Assembly (NCBI GenBank): GCA_020638955.1
Contig: JACKHO010000007.1
Span: 248,001 to 312,000 of the forward strand
Source of the DNA: Planctomycetaceae bacterium
Lineage (GTDB): Bacteria > Planctomycetota > Planctomycetia > Planctomycetales > Planctomycetaceae
Direction of reading: 5' to 3'
DNA length: 64,000 nt
The notes beneath the pieces were generated by a model, which made no database searches, was not told the origin of the DNA, and saw nothing but the letters and a program-made list of their open reading frames with translations. The translations under genes were made by a program, and so were the position numbers. Positions 1 to 9,204 of this stretch are shown here, piece by piece (position 1 is the stretch's first letter; each line of letters opens with the position of its first letter).

Positions 1-1
1 G

Positions 2-304
2 CCAGCCGCGCCTGTTCCAAGTTCGGCGACGGCAACTCCACAACCGACAACTCCCGTTTCGACGAGTCCGCCATCAGTCTCAGCGAACCTGTCGGAAGAT
101 GATCGCAATTCCGTCGAAGGGAAACGCGCCACTTTCTATGTGGGCCGGCTGGACCAGAACAAGAATGGCACCATAGACCCCGACGAGTGGTCTATCAGCA
201 CAACCATTAAGCCACAGTTTGAGAAGGGTGGAGTCGACATCAGCAAACCAATGCCGAGCGACCTGTTCATCGCATACTACATCAAATTCAACCGCAAAGA
301 TTGA
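2..304 (+). CDS. EF-hand protein, C-terminal end (partial)
   Basis: The open frame enters from the left edge and stops at 302-304, giving about 100 residues. A low-complexity Pro/Thr/Ser stretch (first 28 residues) is followed by an EF-hand calcium-binding loop reading DQNKNGTIDPDE, with acidic or polar residues at the coordinating positions and Glu at position 12. Planctomycetes have many secreted EF-hand proteins, so a calcium-binding or structural role is plausible. The N-terminus, and with it any signal peptide, lies outside the window. Confidence 0.7.
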   Translation, partial: PAAPVPSSATATPQPTTPVSTSPPSVSANLSEDDRNSVEGKRATFYVGRLDQNKNGTIDPDEWSISTTIKPQFEKGGVDISKPMPSDLFIAYYIKFNRKD

Positions 305-340
305 CTTGTTAAACCTGCAGTGACCGCGAATTCGGCGCGG

Positions 341-706
341 TTACCAGAACCAGCCTCCAAACAGGCGTCTTAGAAACATCCGAAAACGCAGCCCGCCAAG
401 GCGTTTCTCTGCTTCGCGGTCAAACTCGAATTGAGCGGCCGCCAGCTTTTCGCGGGCATCACCCTCCTGGCTCGTCCCACACTTTGCACAGAAGCTGACG
501 CCGCCCTTTAACGGTGCGTCACAGACACGGCAAACCTCGTGGTCTTCCTCTTCCCCCAAGGCTGCCAATTCTCTTCTCACTGCTGCTGGAAGCTGAGTTG
601 GCTTTCCACATAGCTGGCACTTGGGAGCACGCCCGCGCTTCATAATACGAGACTTGGCGACCTTCTCGGCGTATCCGCAATCACTGCAGACGACACGAAC
701 TTGCAT
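341..706 (-). CDS. small double zinc-ribbon protein
   Basis: A 121-residue protein with two zinc-ribbon modules. The first has CSDC near residue 8 and CQLC near residue 30; the second has CRVC near residue 59 and CAKC near residue 73. The C-terminus is basic and aromatic and ends GGWFW, which may touch a membrane or a partner. A GAGG ribosome-binding site lies 5 nt before the ATG at 706. Such proteins usually act in nucleic-acid or protein binding; the target cannot be told. It is convergent with the EF-hand gene on its left and divergent from the barrel gene on its right. Confidence 0.6.
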   Translation of the reverse strand: MQVRVVCSDCGYAEKVAKSRIMKRGRAPKCQLCGKPTQLPAAVRRELAALGEEEDHEVCRVCDAPLKGGVSFCAKCGTSQEGDAREKLAAAQFEFDREAEKRLGGLRFRMFLRRLFGGWFW

Positions 707-963
707 ACTGACCTCTTATTTGAAGTGCTTCCACTGGCAGATTCTGCCGAATCAGCCCCGCTGTCGACAAGTCCACCACGACCGCTGCCATCGGAAGCAT
801 CGGGAAATCCGGCATCCTGTGAACAATCGTTAGAGTTTGCCAAATCCGCATACCGATACTACCGGCAGGTCCATGCCGTGCGCCCAATTCATTGGGGCGT
901 TATGCATGCCCTGTTGAGGTGGACTTTCCCCCTCGCTGGCCCCCCCAGTTCAAGGATGTACTG

Positions 964-2526
964 ATGCGGATTCAGCCCTGGATCAAAACGGCAGTTGGTG
1001 CTGTGATATTAATGGCTGTCGGCACGTTTTCCGTTGTGCACGCGCAGGGTCCTGGTTTTCAGGCCCCCTACTCAACGAACCAGCCGCAGAACATTTACCC
1101 TCCCGGTCTGCTGCCACAAAATGCGGCTCCCTGGCCTATGGTCAGCCCGTACCAGTCGGCCAACATCGGCAGCGACACGACCTATCAAGGACGTGATGGG
1201 CTGTGGTATCGCCGTATTTTGAACCGCCGTACCGATTGGATCTTCTCACTCGAAGGCATTGCAATGCGCTATCGAGACGCAGGTGACGCCACGGTCGGTG
1301 CACCGTTTGCGGCACTTCGTACGGACAATGATCAACCACCCGGATTCCCTGCGGACCCCTCGGTTGGTGAATTCCCGACCGTCTCAAACTTCACTCCGAA
1401 CGTCGAAGGATTCTTCCTCGCCGATCCCCGAGTCTTTCCGATTCCGTTCCTCGATGCAGGTAACGGTGACTTCGACCAAAATGCCATTCGTTTTCGGCCC
1501 AGTTCCGGTGCCGCCCTCGGTGATCCAAACGTCGCCGGTGGTATCAAAGGAACGACAGGGTTCTTTTCTGAAGACGGAACTGGTGTCATGCTCTCAGGTT
1601 TCTGGGCCGACACGGCTGGCGAAGTTTATCACCGCGGGACCGACAATTTCTTCGGCGTGCCCATTACCCAGGCTGTGACAACTCAATACGGTGCTCAAAA
1701 CCTTGCAGCCTATGGTGCTGTACCACTGAATAACGGCGAGTCACCTCGTATTGAATTCGGTCCTGGTAGTACAGCGAAATATGACATCCTTTATCACACC
1801 GAGTTCTTCACTCAGTCGGCCGGTGCAAACGTCAGCTTCTATCTACCGTCGGTCATTGACAGCGACGCAATTCAAATTCGCCCACTCTGGGGAGCACGAT
1901 ACCTGTACATCAACGAGTCCTTCGGATTCCGCGGAATCGACAGCGGTTTCACGTACGATCTGGCAGACGACACCTTCCGCCCCACTGGTGGTGCCATTGC
2001 TTACGATCAGTTTGAAGCAAACCTCCGCAACGAAATCCGTACCCAACTCGGTGGTCCTGAGGTTGGTTTCCGAATTGACCTGGCGACCAATCGCGACTCT
2101 TTCCACGTGTACACAGAGACAACGCTTGCCGTTGCTGCAAATTACGAGAAAGCCAGCATGAGTGGACAGAACATTGGTGATCCACTCGTTGATATTCAAA
2201 TCAACGGACTGGCGACTCCTCGCATGCTGGCACCAGGTGTTGACACACGATTCACCGACAAGCAAGACCGGACACACGTCTCACCCGTCTTCACACAGTC
2301 CGTTTTTGCAGACTTCGACCTGTTCAGCCTGCCACCGTTCACTCGGTTTGACCTGCTTGAGAACACCCGATTCAAAGTCGGTTACACTCTCATCTACGCA
2401 GGCAAAGTGGCCCGACCACTCGATTCGATCAACTGGCAGGGTTTCCCACTCACACCTGAAGTTTCGCTGTCGCATGAAAACTGGTGGGCTCATCAGTGGA
2501 GTGCCGGTATCGACTGGACCTTCTAG
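964..2526 (+). CDS. BBP7-family outer membrane beta-barrel protein
   Basis: A 520-residue secreted protein. I chose the ATG at 964 rather than the TTG at 892 because it is followed directly by a signal peptide (MRIQPWIKTAVGAVILMAVG, cleavage near AHAQ-type site VVHAQ) and preceded by AAGGA at good spacing. The body is rich in aromatic and Gly/Asp/Asn residues in alternating strands, with segments such as IRPLWGARYLYINESFGFRG and EVGFRIDLATN that match planctomycete BBP7 barrel proteins. It ends in WSAGIDWTF, a typical last barrel strand with terminal Phe. The expected place is the outer membrane; the transported substrate is unknown. A strong terminator follows. Confidence 0.8.
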   Translation: MRIQPWIKTAVGAVILMAVGTFSVVHAQGPGFQAPYSTNQPQNIYPPGLLPQNAAPWPMVSPYQSANIGSDTTYQGRDGLWYRRILNRRTDWIFSLEGIAMRYRDAGDATVGAPFAALRTDNDQPPGFPADPSVGEFPTVSNFTPNVEGFFLADPRVFPIPFLDAGNGDFDQNAIRFRPSSGAALGDPNVAGGIKGTTGFFSEDGTGVMLSGFWADTAGEVYHRGTDNFFGVPITQAVTTQYGAQNLAAYGAVPLNNGESPRIEFGPGSTAKYDILYHTEFFTQSAGANVSFYLPSVIDSDAIQIRPLWGARYLYINESFGFRGIDSGFTYDLADDTFRPTGGAIAYDQFEANLRNEIRTQLGGPEVGFRIDLATNRDSFHVYTETTLAVAANYEKASMSGQNIGDPLVDIQINGLATPRMLAPGVDTRFTDKQDRTHVSPVFTQSVFADFDLFSLPPFTRFDLLENTRFKVGYTLIYAGKVARPLDSINWQGFPLTPEVSLSHENWWAHQWSAGIDWTF

Positions 2527-2556
2527 TCAGCACTTGCCAGAAACAATTGCACTTCA

Positions 2557-2602
2557 CATCTCTCAATCCTGACTTTCAGGAATGAGAGATGTTTTCTTTT
2601 TT
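2557..2602 (+). terminator. rho-independent terminator of the BBP7 gene
   Basis: A 15-bp stem with one mismatch (CATCTCTCAATCCTG at 2557 pairing with CAGGAATGAGAGATG ending at 2591) is followed by an 11-nt run that is all T but one base. It lies 31 nt after the BBP7 stop codon. Confidence 0.85.
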
Positions 2603-3059
2603 ACGCCACTACTCTGACGCGGAATGCGATCGAGGCCTTTAAGTGAAGCTGATTTGGGACTGCTTGCAGGCAATCCCAACGTTCAAGTCGCTGCAGCCTG
2701 GATCGACATTGCACTCACACTTAGGCCACTCGGCCAAGTAGCGAACCAGGCCGCGGCACCTCCCGGGCAAGCCCCGACAATTGCTTGCACTCAAGCATTC
2801 TGACTTGTGAAGCAAAACACCTGACGTCGCCGAACGCCTCGGTATCGCCACATGACCGTGATCACGGGAGTTGACGACGCCTGCTGTTGCCGTCTCAACA
2901 ACTGCTGTTCGTACAAAAGAAACGAGGTCCCACTCTATGAAGGAGTGCGACCTCTTTGGATGTTGGTGAAGTCATCAGACAGTAGTCAACCAGCGGCTGG
3001 CGCGTAGCAGACATTGCAGTTTGTCATATTCTTCCAATGCGAATTCGGAACGTCATTGG
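2603..3059. other. intergenic stretch without a convincing gene
   Basis: 457 nt. The only sizeable frame (2639-2851, minus) is Cys/Arg-rich, lacks a ribosome-binding site and resembles no family I know. The stretch holds the hairpin at 2924-2954. Confidence 0.5.
2915..2954 (-). terminator. hairpin terminator of the minus-strand gene at 3060
   Basis: A 12-bp stem with one mismatch (2924-2935 with 2943-2954) and a 7-nt loop. Read on the minus strand it is followed by GTTTCTTTTG, so it fits as terminator for the small secreted protein ending at 3060. Confidence 0.55.
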
Positions 3060-3530
3060 TTACTCCTTTGGTTCCGGTAAATGCTTTGCCACCGGAATGA
3101 CATGGTGCCAGCGTGTCAGCGGAGTCATCTTGCCGTCCAATTGGTGAGTGTTCAGCCAAATCTCACCGCGCTCTGCCAGTTCGCGAAGAATGTGAACGCG
3201 GCCCCGTCTTTGACCGTTTTCCATTTCCCGCATTTCCATGGAAACAACCAAGTCGGCGTAGTAGCCGCCATCAGCGTTCTTCTTCTGGGCTGGAATATAG
3301 AACTGTACTTCATCGAGCGGTTTCATCCGGCCTTCGTCTTGCAGAGTGAAGACCACAGTCACCCGCCCCGTACCGTGGTCTGTGACCTCGACCTCATACT
3401 GCAGCTTCAATTCCTCCTTGGATTCAGAGAGGGGAAAACCGATTGCATTTGCCTGCTGACAACTCCCTGCCACGACCACCAACGCCAGCAGCGAGGCACC
3501 CAGAGACTTCCAAATTCCCAACCAGTTCAT
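3060..3530 (-). CDS. small secreted protein of unknown function
   Basis: A 156-residue protein from the ATG at 3530. That start gives a clear signal peptide (MNWLGIWKSLGASLLALVVV, cleavage after QQANA); the longer frame from 3575 would bury it. The mature part looks like one beta-sandwich domain of about 120 residues with alternating strands (VEVTDHGTGRVTVVFTLQDEG, VQFYIPAQ). No catalytic motif is visible and I do not recognise the family. It is probably periplasmic and transcribed alone. Confidence 0.6.
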   Translation of the reverse strand: MNWLGIWKSLGASLLALVVVAGSCQQANAIGFPLSESKEELKLQYEVEVTDHGTGRVTVVFTLQDEGRMKPLDEVQFYIPAQKKNADGGYYADLVVSMEMREMENGQRRGRVHILRELAERGEIWLNTHQLDGKMTPLTRWHHVIPVAKHLPEPKE

Positions 3531-3679
3531 GGCACGTCCTCGACTCGAAATAACAGTGAAGTGAGATTCCTTCACATGGTAGACGGATCAGCCGACAGAT
3601 TCTTAGGGGCAATTTCGAATTGCTGGGTGATGCTGACCAATTTAGTACGACCGGCCTGATTTTCGATTCGAAAAGACTG

Positions 3680-3749
3680 GCCACAAAAAACACAAAAAGG
3701 CACGAAAATGAATCACACTGTTTTTGCGCCTTTTTGTGTTCTTTGTGGC
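3680..3749. repeat. long imperfect palindrome, A/T-rich arms
   Basis: Arms reading GCCACAAAAAACACAAAAAGGC at 3680-3701 and its near complement at 3729-3749 enclose a 27-nt loop. It sits between two minus-strand genes with no coding potential. It looks like a dispersed intergenic palindrome; no second copy was seen in this window. Confidence 0.6.
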
Positions 3750-3799
3750 AACTCCTGTGGGGTAAATGTCTGACGCGAATTCCGATCAAGGCTCTGAGG

Positions 3800-5605
3800 T
3801 CACTTGGTTGCCGTCAGCGCTCGTTCCGTGGCGAACATTAACGCCATTGCGCCGCCGCGTTCGTCTTTGCCCCAGATTGCGGTGCGGTTGAGGTAGTCGT
3901 CGAGTGATTTCTGTTTGCCGGTGCCGGTGCAGACGTCCATGAGTTCGCCGTGGGCTCCCGTTCGGACTTTGACCGCTTGCCAGGCGCGGTCGACGGCTGT
4001 TTTGTACTTTTCATCAGTCAGCCAGCCACGGTCGAGGCTGCGCTGGAGGGCGAAGCCAATCATGCAGGTGGTAGTCATTTCTCGGTAGGCTCTGGGATCA
4101 TCAATCACCTGTCGCCACATGCCGGTGACGTCCTGATCCTCCAGCAATGCCGACAAATGCTGCTCCAGCGCGTCGCGGAATTCTGTTCGCAACTCGCGGG
4201 CGACGGGATGCAGCTCCGCGCGGTCGGCGTTGGCCAGAATGGAGTCGAGGTCGGTCAATGAGAGGGCGAGACCGAGAGCCGGGAATCCGTTGCCGCGGCC
4301 CCAGGGTGCTTCGCACAGCGGTGAGTGTCGGTATATCCCGTCGTCACGCTGGCACAACTTCCGCATGAAGCGGAAGTGCCGCCCGGCCATGTCGAGGTAT
4401 TTCTGCTCGCCGGTCAACTCCGCCGCGGCCGTGAGAATGGGACACGCCATAAAGACCGCGTCGCTCATTTCATTGTGGGTGGGCATGGCTTCGAGCGGCT
4501 GCCCCTGGTCATCGAATCCACGGTCAGCCGCCGCCTGCACCAGTTTGATGGCTGCGGCATCTCCCGAATGTCGTGCCCACTCAGCAAACGCCAAATGTCC
4601 GGCATACTGACTGCCGTTCCCTAATCCTTTCAGTGCTTCCTTATCCCCGGACAGATAAGGATTCAGAATGCGCTGAACCTGCTGCAGTTGTTCGTCATCA
4701 TGCCGGGAAATCGCCCAGCGATGCCGCGAAAGGACTGCCAGCGCCGGCTGATACATAACGCTGTTAAGTTGATCGCCATACACGCTCAGAAGTTCGTCGA
4801 CAACCTGTTCCGGCGTGCGGTCAATGCGGCGCTGGATTTCGATGCGTGCTTTGGATTGTGGCCCTTCAAGATTCAAGTCGTCTACCCACTTATGCTCCTG
4901 TGACCATGCCTGAACCGTGTTTCGATATTCGAGAGTTGCTTTTGTTCTTCGTAGTGGCATGGGCTTCCGGCTTACGAGCACGGCTCCTAAGCCTGCTAAA
5001 CTACGTTGTGCTTCAACAGCAAATGAACCGGGATTCCACTCTACGTTGGCCTCTTCTCCTGGAACAAACGCACGAGCAAACTCCTGGTAATCCTCCGACT
5101 TTTCATTGTGGTATTCCTTGATGATGTCGGGGCCGAACCAAGCCGCAAACCGCCAAATCGTCGAGGCAGTCACCTGGCCCGACGAGTTGTATGCATCGCC
5201 TTTCGGCGGAAACGTCAGCAATCGTGCACGGCCTGGATCGCCAGGAAGCATGTCGGGAGTAACCAAGACAACCGCACGTGCGGGGTGGGGGGGAGATCCA
5301 TTATTTCGCAAGGCATCGAGGAGCGAAATCGTCTTGCACGCCCCTTGAAGCGCCTCTTCGTCGTCACCGACATCAATGTAATACAGATACCGCGTTTGCT
5401 CACGGTTGTACTCCCACGCCCCGGGATCAATCAACACCCGAAGCGGTTCCCCACGGTCGTCGCGACCAATGGTGAGGACATCGCCTTTCCATGACTGAAT
5501 GGCTTGCTCCAAGACATCGTCCGCCATGAGTGGACTGAGCAAGCAGAGCCAACAAATAACTGCGAGGCGATAGGGCATAGCCGAAATCCAGTTTCGAGAA
5601 TTCAT
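3800..5605 (-). CDS. GH88/GH105-like unsaturated-uronide hydrolase, secreted
   Basis: About 601 residues from the ATG at 5605 (an ATG at 5578 is also possible). A signal peptide follows (MPYRLAVICWLCLLSPLMAD). The C-terminal half has features of the six-hairpin unsaturated glucuronyl/rhamnogalacturonyl hydrolases: WGRGNGF near residue 435, then TGMWRQVIDDP and an alpha-helical (alpha/alpha)6 pattern. Such enzymes hydrate the 4,5-unsaturated uronic acid left by polysaccharide lyases. The N-terminal 250 residues match nothing I recognise. It lies downstream of the sialidase gene on the same strand with a 52-nt gap holding a small palindrome, so the two may be co-expressed for glycan breakdown. 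Confidence 0.65.
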   Translation of the reverse strand: MNSRNWISAMPYRLAVICWLCLLSPLMADDVLEQAIQSWKGDVLTIGRDDRGEPLRVLIDPGAWEYNREQTRYLYYIDVGDDEEALQGACKTISLLDALRNNGSPPHPARAVVLVTPDMLPGDPGRARLLTFPPKGDAYNSSGQVTASTIWRFAAWFGPDIIKEYHNEKSEDYQEFARAFVPGEEANVEWNPGSFAVEAQRSLAGLGAVLVSRKPMPLRRTKATLEYRNTVQAWSQEHKWVDDLNLEGPQSKARIEIQRRIDRTPEQVVDELLSVYGDQLNSVMYQPALAVLSRHRWAISRHDDEQLQQVQRILNPYLSGDKEALKGLGNGSQYAGHLAFAEWARHSGDAAAIKLVQAAADRGFDDQGQPLEAMPTHNEMSDAVFMACPILTAAAELTGEQKYLDMAGRHFRFMRKLCQRDDGIYRHSPLCEAPWGRGNGFPALGLALSLTDLDSILANADRAELHPVARELRTEFRDALEQHLSALLEDQDVTGMWRQVIDDPRAYREMTTTCMIGFALQRSLDRGWLTDEKYKTAVDRAWQAVKVRTGAHGELMDVCTGTGKQKSLDDYLNRTAIWGKDERGGAMALMFATERALTATK

Positions 5606-5613
5606 TCTGCAAA

Positions 5614-5637
5614 GCACAGACAGGAATGATCTGTGCC
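5614..5637. repeat. short palindrome, copy 1 (shared with 37151)
   Basis: GCACAGACAGGAATGATCTG plus TGCC forms a hairpin. Its core CACAGACA-GAATG-TCTGTGCCACC recurs at 37151-37173. It occupies the gap between the sialidase and GH105-like genes. Confidence 0.55.
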
Positions 5638-5657
5638 ACCTGAAATTGAAGTGACGT

Positions 5658-6791
5658 TTACTTCGCGGGCTGTTTCGCCAGCTCATCAAGTTCCGACAGT
5701 TTGAGACGCTCACTCAAAATATACGGCGGCTCGCCTTGAGCCCAGTGGCCGTAGGTTGTCACCAGGAAGGTGCCGTCGGGCAGGATTTCGACGCCGGGAT
5801 AAGCGGTGTCGTAACCGTTGGTGTTGTCCTTTAGACGGACGAAATACTGGCCGGGCTTGTTTTCAACGAGGTCATCCCACGTGCCGACCCATGCGACCCA
5901 GTCCCCTTCGAATGGGCGTTCGCTCCGTTTGGCGGAGGGGGAAATGCAGCGGAAGCTGATGAGCAGCCGACCATCAGGTCCGTACTTGCCTGTGTGACGA
6001 TCACCCGTGAGGGAAAGCGGCACTTCGCGCGGTTCAGACCACGTGGCCCCTTCGTCGTCGGAGAAAATGATGTGCGAATTCTTACGGCGTGCATTCTCAC
6101 GCAGCAACACGGCAAGGCGTTTTCCGTCCGGCGAGCGAATGCATCCCGGCTCGCACAAATTGACCTCAGATGAATTGAAAACCGCTTCAGGATGCGACCA
6201 CGTCAGCCCACCGTCTTTCGAGAATGTTTTGTAGAGGGTGAATCCCGCACCAGCGACGGGCTTGCCGGTGAAGAAGCGGCCGTCATCGTGGAACATGGCG
6301 AGGTAGTGTCCTTTGCCTGTCTTGAGCGGTTCGACAAATCCCATGACGACAATCCCACCCCAGTCGCCGACCTGTTTCAACTCACTCCAGGTGCCACCAT
6401 CGTCTTCCGTAACGGCCAGCCGGGCCGGGTAAAGTCCGGACCACATGATGATCCGTTTCTTCCCCTCAGCGTCGATAACGCGGTGGAGCGTGGGAACTTC
6501 TCTGCTGGTCGCCCACGACTCAGGAGTTGCGATGCGGTCACTCCAGTTGAGGCCACCGTCGTTGCTCCGCTTGTAAACAATCCCGCCCCGTCCATGCCCT
6601 TTGGGATAGACGCACAACACGGTTTTGCCGTCTTCCAGCAGGCAAGTTGTGGGATGCCCCAGGTACTGACCCGCTTCACGGTCCACAACCACCTGCCGGG
6701 CGGTGTCATTATCGAGGTCGATGAGCACCGGGTCGGCCCCCACGACAGTTGCCGAAACAAACAGGAACGAAACCAGCCAAACAGAACGCAT
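5658..6791 (-). CDS. secreted sialidase/BNR-repeat protein
   Basis: A 377-residue protein from the ATG at 6791, preceded by AGGTGAG and followed by a signal peptide (MRSVWLVSFLFVSATVVGAD). Four Asp-box (BNR) motifs mark the six-bladed sialidase propeller: SNDGGLNWS, TEDDGGTWSE, SKDGGLTWSH and SDDEGATWSE. Arg residues around CIRSPDGKRLAVLLREN would suit an arginine triad, but this cannot be confirmed by eye. Planctomycete members of this family act on sugars that are often not sialic acid. It is the first gene of a likely two-gene unit with the GH105-like hydrolase. Confidence 0.75.
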   Translation of the reverse strand: MRSVWLVSFLFVSATVVGADPVLIDLDNDTARQVVVDREAGQYLGHPTTCLLEDGKTVLCVYPKGHGRGGIVYKRSNDGGLNWSDRIATPESWATSREVPTLHRVIDAEGKKRIIMWSGLYPARLAVTEDDGGTWSELKQVGDWGGIVVMGFVEPLKTGKGHYLAMFHDDGRFFTGKPVAGAGFTLYKTFSKDGGLTWSHPEAVFNSSEVNLCEPGCIRSPDGKRLAVLLRENARRKNSHIIFSDDEGATWSEPREVPLSLTGDRHTGKYGPDGRLLISFRCISPSAKRSERPFEGDWVAWVGTWDDLVENKPGQYFVRLKDNTNGYDTAYPGVEILPDGTFLVTTYGHWAQGEPPYILSERLKLSELDELAKQPAK

Positions 6792-7109
6792 GCTTCTCAC
6801 CTTGCTGAAGTGACAGAGAATCCGAGTCTGATCGTAACCAATTGACCATGCCCCGTGCACGGACCGCCGCAAACTTTCAGAGATTCGGTGTGGGCAGACT
6901 GATTGGTTTTCCAGTACAACAACGTGCACTCCTTAACCCAAAGTCACTGTTGCAGCGACTGTGGAGGAAGTCACCGCATTGTGGTGGGTTACGTCCGCTT
7001 GTCGCCCATCACCGAAACTTTGCCTCCTGATCTTGTTGGATGACTTGCCTAACGCACTTTCCGATTTGACGCGAACTTCACCCACCCTACGAGCGAACGG
7101 ATTACTCGA
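6792..7109. other. divergent intergenic region with a repeat
   Basis: 318 nt between the divergently transcribed sialidase and M28 peptidase genes. It must contain both promoters. The part nearer the peptidase (6981-7092) is a dispersed repeat. Confidence 0.5.
6981..7092. repeat. dispersed intergenic repeat, copy 1
   Basis: Begins GTGGTGGGTTACGTC and ends ACTTCACCCACCCTACGA, with GACTTGCCTAACGCAC inside. The same order of blocks (GGTGGGTTACGTC, GACTTGCGTAACGCAC, ACTTCACCCACCCTACGA) recurs at 42674-42816. The outer blocks are complementary (GTGGGT/ACCCAC), so the unit can fold as one long arm. Confidence 0.65.
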
Positions 7110-8342
7110 ATGAGAAGGAACGATCTGCGTTCCACATGTTGGTTGATACTGATTGCCGGCGTTTTGTTGATATGCAGGCAGTGTGGGATCACATGCGCTG
7201 ATGAAGCCCGCCCGCCCGCACCGGCGACGCCAATTACTCTCATTGATTCAGCTATTCGCATTGCTGCCGACGACGTGCGACCGCACGTGCAGTTTCTGGC
7301 CAGCCCCGAATTGAAAGGTCGCGGACCGGAAGGGAAACCAGCAGCGCGTGAATACATCATTGCGCACTTTGAGAAACTGGGACTGAAACCGCTGTTTGAC
7401 GGTGACTTTCTTCAGCCGCTCCCCGGCCAAGTCGATGAAAACGGTAATCCGACCTACGTCGGTGCCAACATTGGAGCCTATCTCCCGGCAGACAATGCTG
7501 CGGGAGCCAAAGAGTGGATTGTGCTGAACGCTCACTACGACCATCTCGGCATTCGGAATGGTCGCATTTATCCCGGTGCTGACGACAACGCCTCGAGCAT
7601 GTCGATGCTGCTGGAAACGGCACGGCAACTGGCCAATTTAAAGCAACGTCCCCAACGCAACATTGCCTTCGTCGCGTTTGATTTGGAGGAGCAACTCCTG
7701 TGGGGATCACGCTGGTTTGTCGCGCATCCTCCCTGCGAACCGGAGCAGATAAAATTCTGCATGACAGCCGACTTGCTGGGCCGTTCACTCGGCAACCTCC
7801 CCATGCGAACCGTGTTCATTATGGGTACGGAGCGAACACCTGAGTTTCGCAAGTACCTCACCGCGGCCAATCCCAGCGGCTCGCTTGAACTCGGTTTTCT
7901 AGGAGCCGACATGGTGGGCACGCGGAGCGACTACGGTCCGTTTCGCGACCAGGAAATTCCATTCCTCTTTTTCTCCACGGGCGAGCACCCCGACTATCAC
8001 ACACCGAATGACACACCGGACAAAATCGATTACGAGAAACTCGCCGAAATTTCGACAATCATGGCGCGCCTGTGTGCTCATCTAGGTGAACTGCCGGAAG
8101 TCCCAACGTGGAAGTCACCCGATCCCACTGATCCCATCGATGCGAAAACCATGAACCGCGTCACCGAGGCACTACTCAAGGCCGATGACACAGGTAAAAT
8201 CCAGTTGAGTGGTTTTCATCGCACGTTTGTTTCGCAACTGCAGTCGAAAACTGGCGGTGCAATGCGGCGTGGCCGGATTTCGGCTGAAGAACGTGTCTGG
8301 CTCATTAGAGCCTCTCAATTCCTGTTGATTTCCGTATTCTGA
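7110..8342 (+). CDS. M28-family zinc metallopeptidase, exported
   Basis: A 410-residue protein with an N-terminal hydrophobic export segment (residues 10-24). The M28 fold follows, with the dizinc site visible: H142 and D144 in AHYDHLG, D158 in PGADDNAS, E193/E194 in DLEE, D221 in DLLG, and a His in PDYHTPNDTPDKIDY. This is the set found in bacterial aminopeptidases that bind two zinc ions. A PA-type insertion is absent, so it is the short form. Expected role is removal of N-terminal residues from peptides in the periplasm. The small membrane gene starts 13 nt downstream. Confidence 0.85.
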   Translation: MRRNDLRSTCWLILIAGVLLICRQCGITCADEARPPAPATPITLIDSAIRIAADDVRPHVQFLASPELKGRGPEGKPAAREYIIAHFEKLGLKPLFDGDFLQPLPGQVDENGNPTYVGANIGAYLPADNAAGAKEWIVLNAHYDHLGIRNGRIYPGADDNASSMSMLLETARQLANLKQRPQRNIAFVAFDLEEQLLWGSRWFVAHPPCEPEQIKFCMTADLLGRSLGNLPMRTVFIMGTERTPEFRKYLTAANPSGSLELGFLGADMVGTRSDYGPFRDQEIPFLFFSTGEHPDYHTPNDTPDKIDYEKLAEISTIMARLCAHLGELPEVPTWKSPDPTDPIDAKTMNRVTEALLKADDTGKIQLSGFHRTFVSQLQSKTGGAMRRGRISAEERVWLIRASQFLLISVF

Positions 8343-8355
8343 CCGCGAGTTCCCG

Positions 8356-8646
8356 GTGACAGCCGAATCAAATTCCTCCGAGAACGAACCAGCGGACGAT
8401 GGCAAAACGCCAGACGATGCGCCCGATCCGGTGTGGCTTGTCCAACTGGAATGGTACTTCATTTTCTTCATGATGTACTGTCTTTCCATTGGCCCGATGT
8501 ACTGGAGATGGTACCTCGGCAAATTCACTTCAGCGGGATCGGACTGGGTTGCCGTCTTTTACGAACCGCTGTGGCGTCTCGCCCAACTCATCCCACCCTT
8601 TGGCGTCTGGCTGGACGCGTACGTCCACTGGTGGATCTTGGGATAG
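8356..8646 (+). CDS. small membrane protein of unknown function
   Basis: A 96-residue protein with a GTG start 13 nt after the peptidase stop, so probably co-transcribed. An acidic N-terminus (residues 1-25) is followed by a hydrophobic, aromatic stretch (LEWYFIFFMMYCLSIGPMYW) and a second one near the C-terminus (VWLDAYVHWWILG). It is likely an inner-membrane protein with one or two helices. I do not recognise the family. Confidence 0.5.
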   Translation: MTAESNSSENEPADDGKTPDDAPDPVWLVQLEWYFIFFMMYCLSIGPMYWRWYLGKFTSAGSDWVAVFYEPLWRLAQLIPPFGVWLDAYVHWWILG

Positions 8647-8711
8647 CGGATGGAACCGGGGGATGGACTTCGATTTTCGGGCACTTACGTCCTGCAAACG
8701 ACGTTCGGTGT

Positions 8712-9167
8712 TCACGACTTCGGTGGGAGGACGACGACGGTGAAGTAGAAGTTCGTAATGCCCTGGATAACGTGCAGGAACTGGTTGAAGTCGACCGGTT
8801 TGGTGGCGTAGGAGCTGCACTTGAGTTTGTACATGCTCAGTACGTCGTTCTCGTCGGAGGAGGTTGTGAGAATCATGACCGGAATTTGTTTCAGGTCGTC
8901 GTCTTTGACCAGTTCGGCAAGCACTTCCCGTCCATCCATAATGGGCATGTTCAGGTCCAGCAGAATGAGGTCCGGTGTGGGAACTTCGGAATAGCCCTCC
9001 TCCTTCCGGAGAAACTTCAGGCACTCTTCGCCGTTTTCGACGTGGTGCAGGTTCACGACGAGGCTCGATTTGTCAAAACCAATCCGGGTCAGTACGACGT
9101 CGTCTTCGTTGTCCTCGACCAGGAGAATTTCTGCTGGTCGACTGCCTCTCCCATCCATGACCTGCAT
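8712..9167 (-). CDS. single-domain response regulator (Rcp1-like)
   Basis: A 151-residue receiver domain without an output domain. The acidic pocket is VEDNEDD near residues 18-23, the phosphoacceptor is D71 in LLDLNMP, and the switch residues are T101/T102 and K123 in ATKPVD. The pattern LLVEDNEDDVVLTRIGF with an insertion before D71 is that of Rcp1-type regulators paired with phytochrome-like kinases. It starts 37 nt after the end of the histidine kinase, and is its likely partner. Since the kinase is split by an insertion sequence, this gene may have lost its upstream promoter. Confidence 0.9.
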   Translation of the reverse strand: MQVMDGRGSRPAEILLVEDNEDDVVLTRIGFDKSSLVVNLHHVENGEECLKFLRKEEGYSEVPTPDLILLDLNMPIMDGREVLAELVKDDDLKQIPVMILTTSSDENDVLSMYKLKCSSYATKPVDFNQFLHVIQGITNFYFTVVVLPPKS

Positions 9168-9204
9168 GCTGCCGCTCCACTGTTGTCGTTACTTAGAGGT
9201 CTCA

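Noticed and set aside
2639..2851. 70-residue minus-strand frame in the gap after the BBP7 gene
   Set aside because: No ribosome-binding site, odd Cys/Arg composition, no resemblance to known proteins.
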